NCBI GenBank assembly: GCA_036489755.1
Contig: DASXFD010000042.1
Coordinates: forward strand, 124,001 to 188,000
DNA: 64,000 nucleotides
From: JABFXX01 sp036489755
Lineage (GTDB): Bacteria; Myxococcota_A; Polyangia; Haliangiales; Haliangiaceae
Direction of reading: 5' to 3'
Shown: one piece after another, positions 1-8,711 of the stretch
Numbering within the stretch: position 1 is the first letter of the stretch
Layout: each line of letters starts with the position of its first letter
Translations under genes and position numbers: made by a program
Notes under the pieces: generated by a model
Told to the model about the DNA's origin: nothing
Database searches by the model: none
The model's input: the letters and a program-made list of their open reading frames with translations, nothing else

Positions 1-591
1 CTTCGTGCCTTTGATGTCGTACTTGCCGTCGGGCCGCTTCGTCGCGATCGTCGCGGCCGAGCCGACGTCGCTGCCGGCCTGGGCCTCGGTCAGGCACATC
101 GTGCCAGCCCACGAGCCGTCGAACATCTTCGGCACGTAGCGCTCGATCTGATCGGGCGTGCCGAACGAGATGATCACGTCGGCCGCGCCCTGCGTGAGCG
201 CGGGGTACATGTTGAACGACGTGCACGAGCCGCACATCATCTCCTCGACGAGCATCGCGAGCGTGAATGGCCCGGCTTGGCCGCCGTGCTGCTCTTCGAT
301 CGCGAGCGTGCGCCAACCCGCGTCGTAGAGCGCCTTCCACGCTTCTTTGAAGCCGGGCGGCACGTGCACCTGGCCGTCGACGAGCGTGCAGCCCTTCTCG
401 TCGCCGCTCGTGTTGATCGGCCCGAGGTACTTCTGCACCCAGCCGTACGCCTCTTCGAACACGGCGAGGACTTCGTCCTTGCCCCAGTTCGCGTAGGGCG
501 CCTTGCCGAGGAGCTCGTCGAGCTTGAACTGCTCGAACACGAGGAACTCGAGGTCGCGGAGGTTCGCTTTGTAATAATTCTGCTGCGCCAT
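1..591 (-). CDS. Acyl-CoA dehydrogenase, N-terminal part (runs off window)
   Basis: The first 197 residues of an FAD-dependent acyl-CoA dehydrogenase are present; the gene continues past base 1. The family signature CLTEAQAGSDVGS lies at about residues 166-178, and the preceding helical N-terminal domain ends in a typical ALTQGAADVI..FGT segment. The family oxidises the alpha-beta bond of acyl-CoA thioesters in fatty-acid beta-oxidation and passes electrons to ETF. The N-terminus (MAQQNYYKANLRDLEF) resembles the long-chain, roughly 600-residue DmdC/FadE-like group, so the full gene is probably about 1.8 kb. ATG at 591 is chosen; an in-frame ATG at 609 would add MNDGSF. Neither has a clear Shine-Dalgarno site. 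A palindrome at 590-609 covers the start and suggests control by fatty acyl-CoA. Confidence 0.88.
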   Translation of the reverse strand, partial: MAQQNYYKANLRDLEFLVFEQFKLDELLGKAPYANWGKDEVLAVFEEAYGWVQKYLGPINTSGDEKGCTLVDGQVHVPPGFKEAWKALYDAGWRTLAIEEQHGGQAGPFTLAMLVEEMMCGSCTSFNMYPALTQGAADVIISFGTPDQIERYVPKMFDGSWAGTMCLTEAQAGSDVGSAATIATKRPDGKYDIKGTK

Positions 592-609
592 GAATGAACC
601 GTCATTCAT
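590..609. promoter_or_regulatory. FadR/TetR-type operator palindrome over the acyl-CoA dehydrogenase start
   Basis: ATGAATGA-ACCG-TCATTCAT is a perfect 8-bp inverted repeat with a 4-bp spacer. The arms TGAATGA/TCATTCA and the spacing match the published operator of the TetR-family fatty-acid regulator FadR (YsiA) of Bacillus (TGAATGA-N4-TCATTCA). It lies between a TAAAAT -10-like hexamer on the minus strand and the ATG, so a bound repressor would block transcription. The regulator gene is not in the window. Confidence 0.65.
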
Positions 610-671
610 TTTATGGCGCTACTAACACGCCGCGTCAATAGCCGTCGTGGTGGGGTCTGCACCCCGGCGCA

Positions 672-875
672 CTAGAACAGCTTCTTGACGAGCGGGTGGC
701 CCGCATCGAGACAGGCGCGAGCGTCCGCGGCCTCGCGGTTGTCCTCGGGCTTGAACCGGCCGCTGATGCCGCGAAGGCTATCGCAGTCGACCCCACCGGT
801 GAAGGTCGCGAGCTGCTCGGTCCGGATCTCGACGATGGGAGCGCGGTTCGAAATGCGAGTCGATTTGTTCGGCAG
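672..875 (-). CDS. Double-glycine-leader peptide, 67 aa, apparent CTG start
   Basis: An open frame with strong GC3 coding bias ends at the TAG at 672-674. It carries the motif EQLATFTGG followed by VDCDSLRGISGRF and ends ..ACLDAGHPLVKKLF. The L-A-T-F-T-G-G element matches LDLATVTGG of the peptide at 1118 and AQLSTITGG of the peptide at 13714, the pattern of bacteriocin-type leaders cut after GG by C39 peptidases. There is no ATG, GTG or TTG in frame back to the upstream TGA; CTG at 875 is the only common alternative start, giving a 28-residue leader and a 39-residue core with two Cys. It could instead be a 5'-truncated relic. Confidence 0.45.
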   Translation of the reverse strand: MPNKSTRISNRAPIVEIRTEQLATFTGGVDCDSLRGISGRFKPEDNREAADARACLDAGHPLVKKLF

Positions 876-1117
876 TAGAGCAATGGCTGCGCCAGCTCGA
901 GCAATCGATGACTCGGCGGAATCCCCAGGACATCCCGTGCTCCGCCGGTTTCAGCGGCTACGCGCACAGCCATAGTCAGCCACTCGCGGCGTCACTGTCG
1001 CCCGCGATCGACGGCACTTGGGGGCAATCTCCCAGCCAGTGCACAACTCGATCAGTCATGCGCACGTTAGTGATCTCGCGGAGCTCGCGTGGCATCGCGG
1101 CTGCACTTCATGCCGGC

Positions 1118-1297
1118 ATGACGCGCTTGACTAAGCTCGACCTCGCGACGGTGACCGGCGGCGGATTCTTCTCCGACTTGCTCGGCATCTCGAAACCCGA
1201 CACCGGTGCCGTGCTCGGCACGGCGACGTTCCCCGACGGCCGCAAGCTCGATCTCGATGCGGTCGCCGCGGCGAACGCGCGCATTCGTCCGCGCTGA
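1118..1297 (+). CDS. Double-glycine-leader peptide, 59 aa
   Basis: The predicted product begins MTRLTKLDLATVTGG, a 15-residue leader ending in Gly-Gly, followed by GFFSDLLGISKPDTG and a charged C-terminus with no Cys. The leader pattern L..L-A-T-V-T-GG is shared with peptides at 672-875 and 13714-13974, so these look like one family of exported small peptides. ATG 1118 gives a leader the same length as that of the 13714 peptide; in-frame ATGs at 1058 and 908 would add sequence with no resemblance to a leader. No Shine-Dalgarno or TANNNT box is seen. The gene converges on the PPOX gene with one base between the stop codons. Its target and maturation partner are unknown. Confidence 0.6.
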   Translation: MTRLTKLDLATVTGGGFFSDLLGISKPDTGAVLGTATFPDGRKLDLDAVAAANARIRPR

Positions 1298-1298
1298 C

Positions 1299-1937
1299 TC
1301 AGTACATACCTTCGCGGCGCGCGTAGCGCTCGGCGCGCGCGCGATCGTACTCGGTGCCATCGAACTCATCGCCGAGGATGCCCTTCAAGATCTCGCCGCT
1401 CGTCGGCAGCGTGCCCGGCGCCACGAACCGCGACGGATCCCAGAGCTGCGAGCGCATGAACGCCTTCGGGCACTGCGTGTACGCGGCCTCGATGTCGACG
1501 AGGATCCCGAGCTTGGGAACCTTGCCCTCGAGCGTGCTCGGCGCGAGCAGGCCTGCATCGGTGGTCAGCGTGGCGCGGCCGTTGACCCGGAACGTCTCGC
1601 CGATGCCGGGGATCACGAACAAGATCCCGATGCGGTGGTTCTCGACGATGTTGCGCAGCGTATCCGCGAGCCGATTGCCGGGCCGCTCCGGCACGAGCAA
1701 CGTGCGGTCGTCGAGGATCCGCACGAATCCCGCCGGATCGCCGCGCGGGCTGACGTCGCACGTGCCACTCGCGTCACACGTCGCGAGGCACGCGAACGGT
1801 GCGAGCTCGATGAAGCGCCGCGTGTGCGGCGTGAGGCGATCGATGATCTTCGCGCGCGTGGTCGGCAACGGTTCACCGAGCAGCTCGCGCAGCGCCGCGT
1901 CGCTGTCGATCGTCGCGTCGGTCAGGCGGTGCGGCAT
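1299..1937 (-). CDS. Pyridoxamine 5'-phosphate oxidase-family flavoprotein (MSMEG_1061 type)
   Basis: A 212-residue PPOX/FMN-binding split-barrel protein. Recognisable segments are APFACLATCDASGTCDVSPRG (about 47-67), the F..DDRTLLVPERPGNRLADTLRNI strand-helix region and HRIGILFVIPGIGETFRVNG. This matches the MSMEG_1061-type subgroup, whose members bind FMN or F420; the reaction is not assigned from sequence. It is a single gene ending one base from the convergent peptide gene and starting 9 bases from the photolyase stop on the same strand. A TAGACT hexamer sits 6 bases before the ATG, so it probably has its own leaderless transcript. Confidence 0.85.
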   Translation of the reverse strand: MPHRLTDATIDSDAALRELLGEPLPTTRAKIIDRLTPHTRRFIELAPFACLATCDASGTCDVSPRGDPAGFVRILDDRTLLVPERPGNRLADTLRNIVENHRIGILFVIPGIGETFRVNGRATLTTDAGLLAPSTLEGKVPKLGILVDIEAAYTQCPKAFMRSQLWDPSRFVAPGTLPTSGEILKGILGDEFDGTEYDRARAERYARREGMY

Positions 1938-1946
1938 GCGAGCAGT

Positions 1947-3383
<1,437 letters not shown>

Positions 3384-3428
3384 CGTGCGCAACCTTATCG
3401 TACGCAACCTACCTGATACGGTCGGCGC
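3384..3428. promoter_or_regulatory. Divergent promoter region, photolyase / SDR
   Basis: The 45-bp gap serves both genes. On the minus strand TAAGGT (3392-3397) precedes the photolyase ATG by 8 bases. On the plus strand TACGGT (3417-3422) precedes the SDR ATG by 6 bases. Two direct copies of CGCAACCT (3388 and 3403) lie 15 bp apart between them and could be a regulator site, though they partly coincide with the -10 on the minus strand. Confidence 0.55.
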
Positions 3429-4172
3429 ATGTTGCAGGGCAAGGTCATCGTCATCACCGGCGCGAGCCGCGGCATCGGCGAGGCGATCGCACGCGCGGCC
3501 GTCGAAGCGGGCGCGCGCGTGGTGCTCGCGTCGCGCAAGCAAGCCGATCTCGAACGCGTGGCCGGCTCGCTCGGCGAGCATGCAGCCGCGTTTGCGTGTC
3601 ACACCGGCAAGCCCGAAGACGTCGACGCGTTGTTCGCCAAGGCCGTCGAGAAGTTCGGCCGCGTCGATGGCGCGGTCAACAACGCGGCGACGAACCCGTA
3701 TTTCGGCCCGCTGATCGATACGCCCGACGCGGCGATCGACAAGACGTTCGAGGTCAACGTACGCGGCTACCTCTACGTCGCGCGCGCGTTCGTCAAGCAC
3801 GCGCGTGCGCGCGGCGGCGGCGGGGCGATCGTGAACCTCGCGAGCGTGGCCGGCCTGCGCGCCGCGCCGATGCAAGGCATCTACGGCGCGACGAAGGCCG
3901 CCGTGATCAGCATGACCCAGACGCTCGCGTTCGAGCTCGGTGGCTCCCAGATCCGCGTCAACGCGATCGCGCCGGGCCTCGTCGAGACGAAGTTCGCGGC
4001 CGCGATCGTCGGCAACCCGATGCTGCGCGAGCACGTCGTCAACCGCACGCCGCTCGCGCGTCACGCCCAGCCGGCGGAGATCGCCGGCGCGGCGGTGTAT
4101 TTGCTCAGCGATGCGGCCTCGTTCACCACCGGTACGACGGTGGTCGTCGACGGCGGGCTCACGGCGGTTTAA
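3429..4172 (+). CDS. Short-chain dehydrogenase/reductase (SDR, FabG-like)
   Basis: A 247-residue classical SDR, a cytoplasmic NAD(P)-dependent oxidoreductase. The cofactor motif TGASRGIG (10-17), the NNAA motif near residue 86, the catalytic Ser in NLASVAG, Tyr-Lys in YGATK and the C-terminal VVDGG are all present. The second strand ends VVLASRKQ with no Asp, and the Arg suggests an NADP preference (inference). Closest general relatives are FabG and dehydrogenases next to acyl-CoA dehydrogenases. It stands alone, divergent from the photolyase. The natural substrate cannot be told from sequence. Confidence 0.9.
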   Translation: MLQGKVIVITGASRGIGEAIARAAVEAGARVVLASRKQADLERVAGSLGEHAAAFACHTGKPEDVDALFAKAVEKFGRVDGAVNNAATNPYFGPLIDTPDAAIDKTFEVNVRGYLYVARAFVKHARARGGGGAIVNLASVAGLRAAPMQGIYGATKAAVISMTQTLAFELGGSQIRVNAIAPGLVETKFAAAIVGNPMLREHVVNRTPLARHAQPAEIAGAAVYLLSDAASFTTGTTVVVDGGLTAV

Positions 4173-4175
4173 GCT
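4170..4175 (+). promoter_or_regulatory. -10 hexamer TAAGCT, 6 nt before GTG (lipoprotein gene)
   Basis: TAAGCT overlaps the TAA stop of the SDR gene and lies 6 bases before the GTG at 4182, matching the TANNNT-N6-8-start pattern. Confidence 0.45.
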
Positions 4176-4181
4176 GGTCTG

Positions 4182-4919
4182 GTGCGCTACGCGCTCGTGG
4201 GGCTCGCGGTGATGGCGTGCGGCCGGCTCGACTTCGATCCCGCGCCCGGCGCCGGGCCGATCGACGCTGCGCGCGATCTTGCCGGTGACGGCGACTCGAG
4301 CGACCCGCGTATCGCGCCGCAGTTCGTCCAGTACGCCGATACGACGACGGGCTCTGCGAACGCCGCCGCGCTCGCCGTGCCGTACACGATGGACGTCACG
4401 GTCGGAGATCTGCTCGTCGTGTGCGCCGGTGTCAACAACCAGTCGCTGACCTCGCTCAGTGACACGACCGGCGATTTGTTCACCGTGCTTGGCCCGGTGA
4501 TCGAGAACTTCAACGTGATCTACACCGCGTACGCGATCGCCGGGACGTCGGGGCCCGAAACGGTCGGCGTGATGTTCGATGGATCGAACTACGCGGCGCT
4601 GCGCGTCCATGAGTACGCGGACGTCGATCCGGTGACTCCTCTCGACACGTACGGGTCAAACACCGGAACGACAGTCGGCAGCGACGTGATCGAGGTGTCG
4701 CTCACGACGGCGACCGAGAACGAGCTGGTGTTCGCGTATGCCGTATCGAGCGCGGGCATCGCGACCGCGGGGACCGGCTTCAACGCGCGGTCGGTAGCCG
4801 CGGACGACATCAGCGAGGACCGCATCGAGCAGGACGCCGGCACGTACGAGGTGACCGCGAACAACAGCGGCACGCCGTGGGCGATCCAAGCGCTCGCGTT
4901 TCGCGGCCGCGAGCCCTGA
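4182..4919 (+). CDS. Predicted lipoprotein, unknown function
   Basis: A 245-residue exported protein with a very short signal MRYALVGLAVMAC; the lipobox Cys at about residue 13 is followed by GRLDFDP, an Asp-containing start often seen on myxobacterial lipoproteins. After a low-complexity linker the rest is a Thr/Ala/Val-rich beta-strand domain (..FVQYADTTTGSANAAALAV.., ..ELVFAYAVSSAGI..) resembling secreted beta-sandwich modules. No catalytic motif is seen. GTG start, 9 bases after the SDR stop. Its TGA touches the convergent TPR gene with no spacer. Confidence 0.8.
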   Translation: MRYALVGLAVMACGRLDFDPAPGAGPIDAARDLAGDGDSSDPRIAPQFVQYADTTTGSANAAALAVPYTMDVTVGDLLVVCAGVNNQSLTSLSDTTGDLFTVLGPVIENFNVIYTAYAIAGTSGPETVGVMFDGSNYAALRVHEYADVDPVTPLDTYGSNTGTTVGSDVIEVSLTTATENELVFAYAVSSAGIATAGTGFNARSVAADDISEDRIEQDAGTYEVTANNSGTPWAIQALAFRGREP

Positions 4920-7900
4920 TCAGCGCTTCGCGAGCCCGGCCGAGATCGTGCTCGCGAGCGCCGGGTCGGCATCGAGCGCGGCCGCCCAGGCGCGCGCGAC
5001 CTCGAGATAGCCGGCGTCGTCGAGATCGAATTGCGCGAGCGCCTCGCGCGGTGCGAGCGTGGCGAGATCGCGAAGCAGCGCGACGTAGTCGCTCGCGCGT
5101 TCGATCTTGCCGCCGGCGATCACGACGCGATCGGCGAACACCGGCGCAGGTGCGGGCTCGAGCCCGGCGACGACGGCGCCTCGCGCGTGCAGCTCGGCCG
5201 CGAGTTGATCCGGCCTCATGCGCTCGCCGAGCCGCGGCACCGGATCGCGCGCGAAGTACGCCTGTTCGCGGATCTCGAGCGCGAGGCAACGCGCGAGCAA
5301 CGCCTCGCGATCCATCGTGCCCGTCGTGTCGGCGAGGACCGCGAGCGCCGCCGCCCACGCGCGAGGCGTGACCGCGACCTGGTTCTCGACCGGCGAGCGA
5401 AACCGTGCGGCGCGCAGCGCGATGCGCCGGATCCGCCAGCTCGGATCGCCGAGCCGAGCGGCAGCAGCGGCGTGCTCGCCCGCTTCGAGCAGCGCGTAGA
5501 TCGGATCGCGCTGCGGCGGCTCCGCCGGCTCGCCGGGTTGAAGCGACGGATCGAGCTCGACGGCCCGCGCGTAGGCCCGAGCGGCGCGTGCGGCATCGCC
5601 GGCATCGGCGGCGATCCGCGCGTAGGTCAGCCACTCGTCGGCGCGCGTGTACCAGCGGCTCGCGTAGCCGGTGATCGCGAGCGCGTCGGCCAGGTTGCCG
5701 CGCTGGACGAGCATGCTCGACAGCACCTGAGGTGCGAGCTCGCGCGTGCCTCGCGTGAGTCGATCGAGCGCGTCGACGAGCTTGCCCTGTTGCGCGAGCG
5801 CGAACCCGAGCGCGCGCTGAGCGTCGGCGTTGGCCGGATCGACCGCGACCGCCCACCGCGCGAGCTTTTCGGCGCGCGCCGGCTCGCTCGCGCCGAGCGC
5901 GGCCGTCGCCGCGGTAAGCGCCTTGTCGGCATCGAACGGCACCTCGACGGCGACGCGCGTCCACGGCTCGCGCAGCGGCGCGGCGCGCACCGGGCCGGTC
6001 GCGCGCAACACGACGGCGAGCGCGGCAGGCGCGCGGCCCACGTCGAACAACGCGCGCGCGAGGTGTACGCACGGCACCGACGAGATGCCATCGCCGAGAT
6101 ATGCCGCCGTGTGGAGCGCATCGATCGCGTCGTCGACCTCGAGCTCGCGCGCCGCGAGCTGAGCCGCCACGGCATCGGCCCACTCATCGAGCGCGACCGT
6201 GCCGGTATGCAACGCCAGTCGCGACGCCTGCGCCGCCACGCGGCCGGCCCACCCCTGCGGCCGCTCGCGATGTAGCCGCGCGATCGACCACGCGAGCACG
6301 GCGGTCTCCTCGGGGCCGAGGATGCGCGTCGCGACGGTCGGATGCTCCTTGACGAAGCCGACGACGTCGCCCGCAGCCCGCTCGTCGACGCCGAGGCTGC
6401 GCTCGGTCGTCGCGAGCCACGTCGTGCCGACCCAGCGATCGACGCGGCGAAGCAGCGGATCGAGTGCGCCGAGCAGCGCGCGCGCCTCGCGATCGCCGAG
6501 CGCATCGCGATGACAGCGCACGAGCGCGAGCGACTCTGCGGCGACGGTGCGCAACGCGCCGGCCAGCGTGGTCGGCACCGCCGTCGTCGCCGCGAGGTAA
6601 CGCGCGAGCGCTTGCGCGGCCATGTACGCGGCGGCTTGCGCGAGCGGCACGCGTTCGCCGGTCGGCGCGGCCGCGATCACGACGTCGAGCCAGCGCTCGA
6701 CGAGCCGGTCGCCGCGCGCGAGCTCGTCGGCGATCTCGAACCCCGACGGCGGATTCTTGCGCAGCTTGCCCAGCTCGTCGAACAGCGCGTCGATCTGGCG
6801 GCGGCCGCGCGTCTCGACGGGAAACCCGGCGAGCGACGCCGGATCGAAGTCGATCGGCGATGCCTTGCCGAGCGCACGTGCGACGAGCCCGCTCTTCGCC
6901 GCCGCCGGCACGAAATCGGCGATCACGCGCGCCATGCGCCGGGCGAGCGTCGGCGCGCCGGCGGCGATCCGCTCGCCGAGCGCGGTCTCGATCACGTCGA
7001 TCGGCGTGCCCGCCATGACGAGCGCGGCGCGCGCGAGCGCGATCTGATCGTCGCGCCCGGGCATCGCGAGCTCGACCGTCCACAGCTCCTCGAGCGCGCG
7101 CCGATGGTCACCGGCGGCCGTCAGCGCGCGCACCGCCGCGAGCCGCGCGACGGCGCCGCGGCCGTGGCCGAGCCCGAGGCCGAGCTGCGCCCACGCGAAC
7201 GGTACGTCGTCTTCGCGGCCGGTCGCGACGAGCGCGTCGAGGAACAGGGCCAGATCGGCGCTCGTCTCGGGCGGCGCGCGATCGAAGCCAGCGACGACGC
7301 GCGCCTCGTCGCCGCGAAATGCGCCATCGCGCGCGAACGCCCACGCGGCGATTCGCGGATCGCTGCGCCAGCGCGCGAGCTGCTTCGCGTGATTCGGCCA
7401 CTTTGCCTGGCGCCCGTCGAGCCGGCTCGCGCGCAGCGCGATCGCCTCGGCGAGCCGACCCACGCCGAGCATCGCGTTCGCGGCGCGCAGATCGACGTGA
7501 ATCTGATCCGCGTACCACGGCAGGGTCGTATCGGGCGGGCAGCCGTGTGCGAGCTGCGTGGCGAGCGCGCGCTCCTGACGAGCACCCGGCCGATCGGCGC
7601 GCTCGTCGAGCGCGAGCAACGCGAGGTGCGCGCGCGGATCGTCGGCATGCGCGTGCACGGCGCGCTCGACGAGCCTCAGCGCCTCGTCGACGCAGCCGTA
7701 ATCGGCGAGCCGCGTGGCCGCGGTCTCGAGCGCCTCGAGCGAAGCCGGCCGGCACACGGCGGCCATGCCCGCCGCGGCGCGCGCCTCGAGCTTGCTCGCG
7801 ACGTCGTCGTTCGACTTCAGCTCCTCGTACGGCCGCGCCCAGCCCGGCGCGCTCGCGATGATGTCGCGGAGCAGCCCGAGATCGCGCGTGCGCTCGAACA

Positions 7901-8711
7901 TCGCGAAGCGCGCCTGCGGCTGCTCGGGATCGGCGGCGAGCAGGTCGTCGGCGAGCTCTTCACGCAGCGCGAGCTCGAGCAAGCGCAACGCCGGTGCGCG
8001 CCACACCTGCGGCAACCGTGCAAGCAACGGCCGTGCACGCGAGCGCCGCTTCGTGTCGGACGGCGTCATGGCCGCCGCGACGGCATCGATCGCAGCCGCC
8101 GACATCGCGTGCGTCGCGCCGGCTTCTTCGTCGGGATCGTCCTCGACGACGTGCAGCGCCCACGCCGGCTGCGCGGCCGCCGGCAATTGCCAGGCGCGCG
8201 CTCGATCGACCATCGTCGGCCCGAGCACGCGCACGATCGCGACGATGTCCTCGACGGTGACGACGTCGGGCTTGCGCTGCGACGTGCCGAGCCCGCGCGC
8301 CGACGTCCACGCGCCGATGGCTTGATGGATCTGCTCGCCGATCGATCGACCGAGCGCTTCGAACGTCTCCTGTGTGCCGTCGCGGCCGATCGCGTGGAGC
8401 TGCACGATGCTCGCCTTCGCGCCGAGCCCGGCCTCGAGCCAGATCACCTCGTCGCGGCGCGTCGGCGCGTAGAACGGATCGTCGGGGCGGCCGCCGCGGC
8501 CCGCGCGATGCGGCGCGAAGTGACCATCCTGCGGCAACAGCGGCGTCGCCTCGGCATCGAGCACCGACAGCCGCGGATGGCGCTGGCACAGCTCGATGCA
8601 CGCGATCCAGATCAGCGCCGCCGCCTCGCGCTCGTACACGACGTCGGGGCCCTCGAGCTTGACCGCAGGCGCGAGCACGGCGATGCGATGCGGCTTCGGG
8701 ATCAACGGCAT
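4920..8711 (-). CDS. Large TPR-repeat protein (1263 aa)
   Basis: A long Ala/Arg-rich helical protein with degenerate tetratricopeptide repeats, clearest in the middle (..ALRLVERAVHAHADDPRAHL..) and near the C-terminus (..ANADAQRALGFALAQQGKLVDAL.. and ..ARAYARAVELDPSLQPG). No signal peptide, membrane segment or enzyme motif is visible, so it is probably a cytoplasmic scaffold. The start MPLIPKPHRIAVLAP is set by TAATG overlap with the stop of the upstream gene at 8711, meaning translational coupling; the two products likely act together. The frame stays open upstream to 9977, but that is a shadow of the partner gene. Confidence 0.8.
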   Translation of the reverse strand: MPLIPKPHRIAVLAPAVKLEGPDVVYEREAAALIWIACIELCQRHPRLSVLDAEATPLLPQDGHFAPHRAGRGGRPDDPFYAPTRRDEVIWLEAGLGAKASIVQLHAIGRDGTQETFEALGRSIGEQIHQAIGAWTSARGLGTSQRKPDVVTVEDIVAIVRVLGPTMVDRARAWQLPAAAQPAWALHVVEDDPDEEAGATHAMSAAAIDAVAAAMTPSDTKRRSRARPLLARLPQVWRAPALRLLELALREELADDLLAADPEQPQARFAMFERTRDLGLLRDIIASAPGWARPYEELKSNDDVASKLEARAAAGMAAVCRPASLEALETAATRLADYGCVDEALRLVERAVHAHADDPRAHLALLALDERADRPGARQERALATQLAHGCPPDTTLPWYADQIHVDLRAANAMLGVGRLAEAIALRASRLDGRQAKWPNHAKQLARWRSDPRIAAWAFARDGAFRGDEARVVAGFDRAPPETSADLALFLDALVATGREDDVPFAWAQLGLGLGHGRGAVARLAAVRALTAAGDHRRALEELWTVELAMPGRDDQIALARAALVMAGTPIDVIETALGERIAAGAPTLARRMARVIADFVPAAAKSGLVARALGKASPIDFDPASLAGFPVETRGRRQIDALFDELGKLRKNPPSGFEIADELARGDRLVERWLDVVIAAAPTGERVPLAQAAAYMAAQALARYLAATTAVPTTLAGALRTVAAESLALVRCHRDALGDREARALLGALDPLLRRVDRWVGTTWLATTERSLGVDERAAGDVVGFVKEHPTVATRILGPEETAVLAWSIARLHRERPQGWAGRVAAQASRLALHTGTVALDEWADAVAAQLAARELEVDDAIDALHTAAYLGDGISSVPCVHLARALFDVGRAPAALAVVLRATGPVRAAPLREPWTRVAVEVPFDADKALTAATAALGASEPARAEKLARWAVAVDPANADAQRALGFALAQQGKLVDALDRLTRGTRELAPQVLSSMLVQRGNLADALAITGYASRWYTRADEWLTYARIAADAGDAARAARAYARAVELDPSLQPGEPAEPPQRDPIYALLEAGEHAAAAARLGDPSWRIRRIALRAARFRSPVENQVAVTPRAWAAALAVLADTTGTMDREALLARCLALEIREQAYFARDPVPRLGERMRPDQLAAELHARGAVVAGLEPAPAPVFADRVVIAGGKIERASDYVALLRDLATLAPREALAQFDLDDAGYLEVARAWAAALDADPALASTISAGLAKR

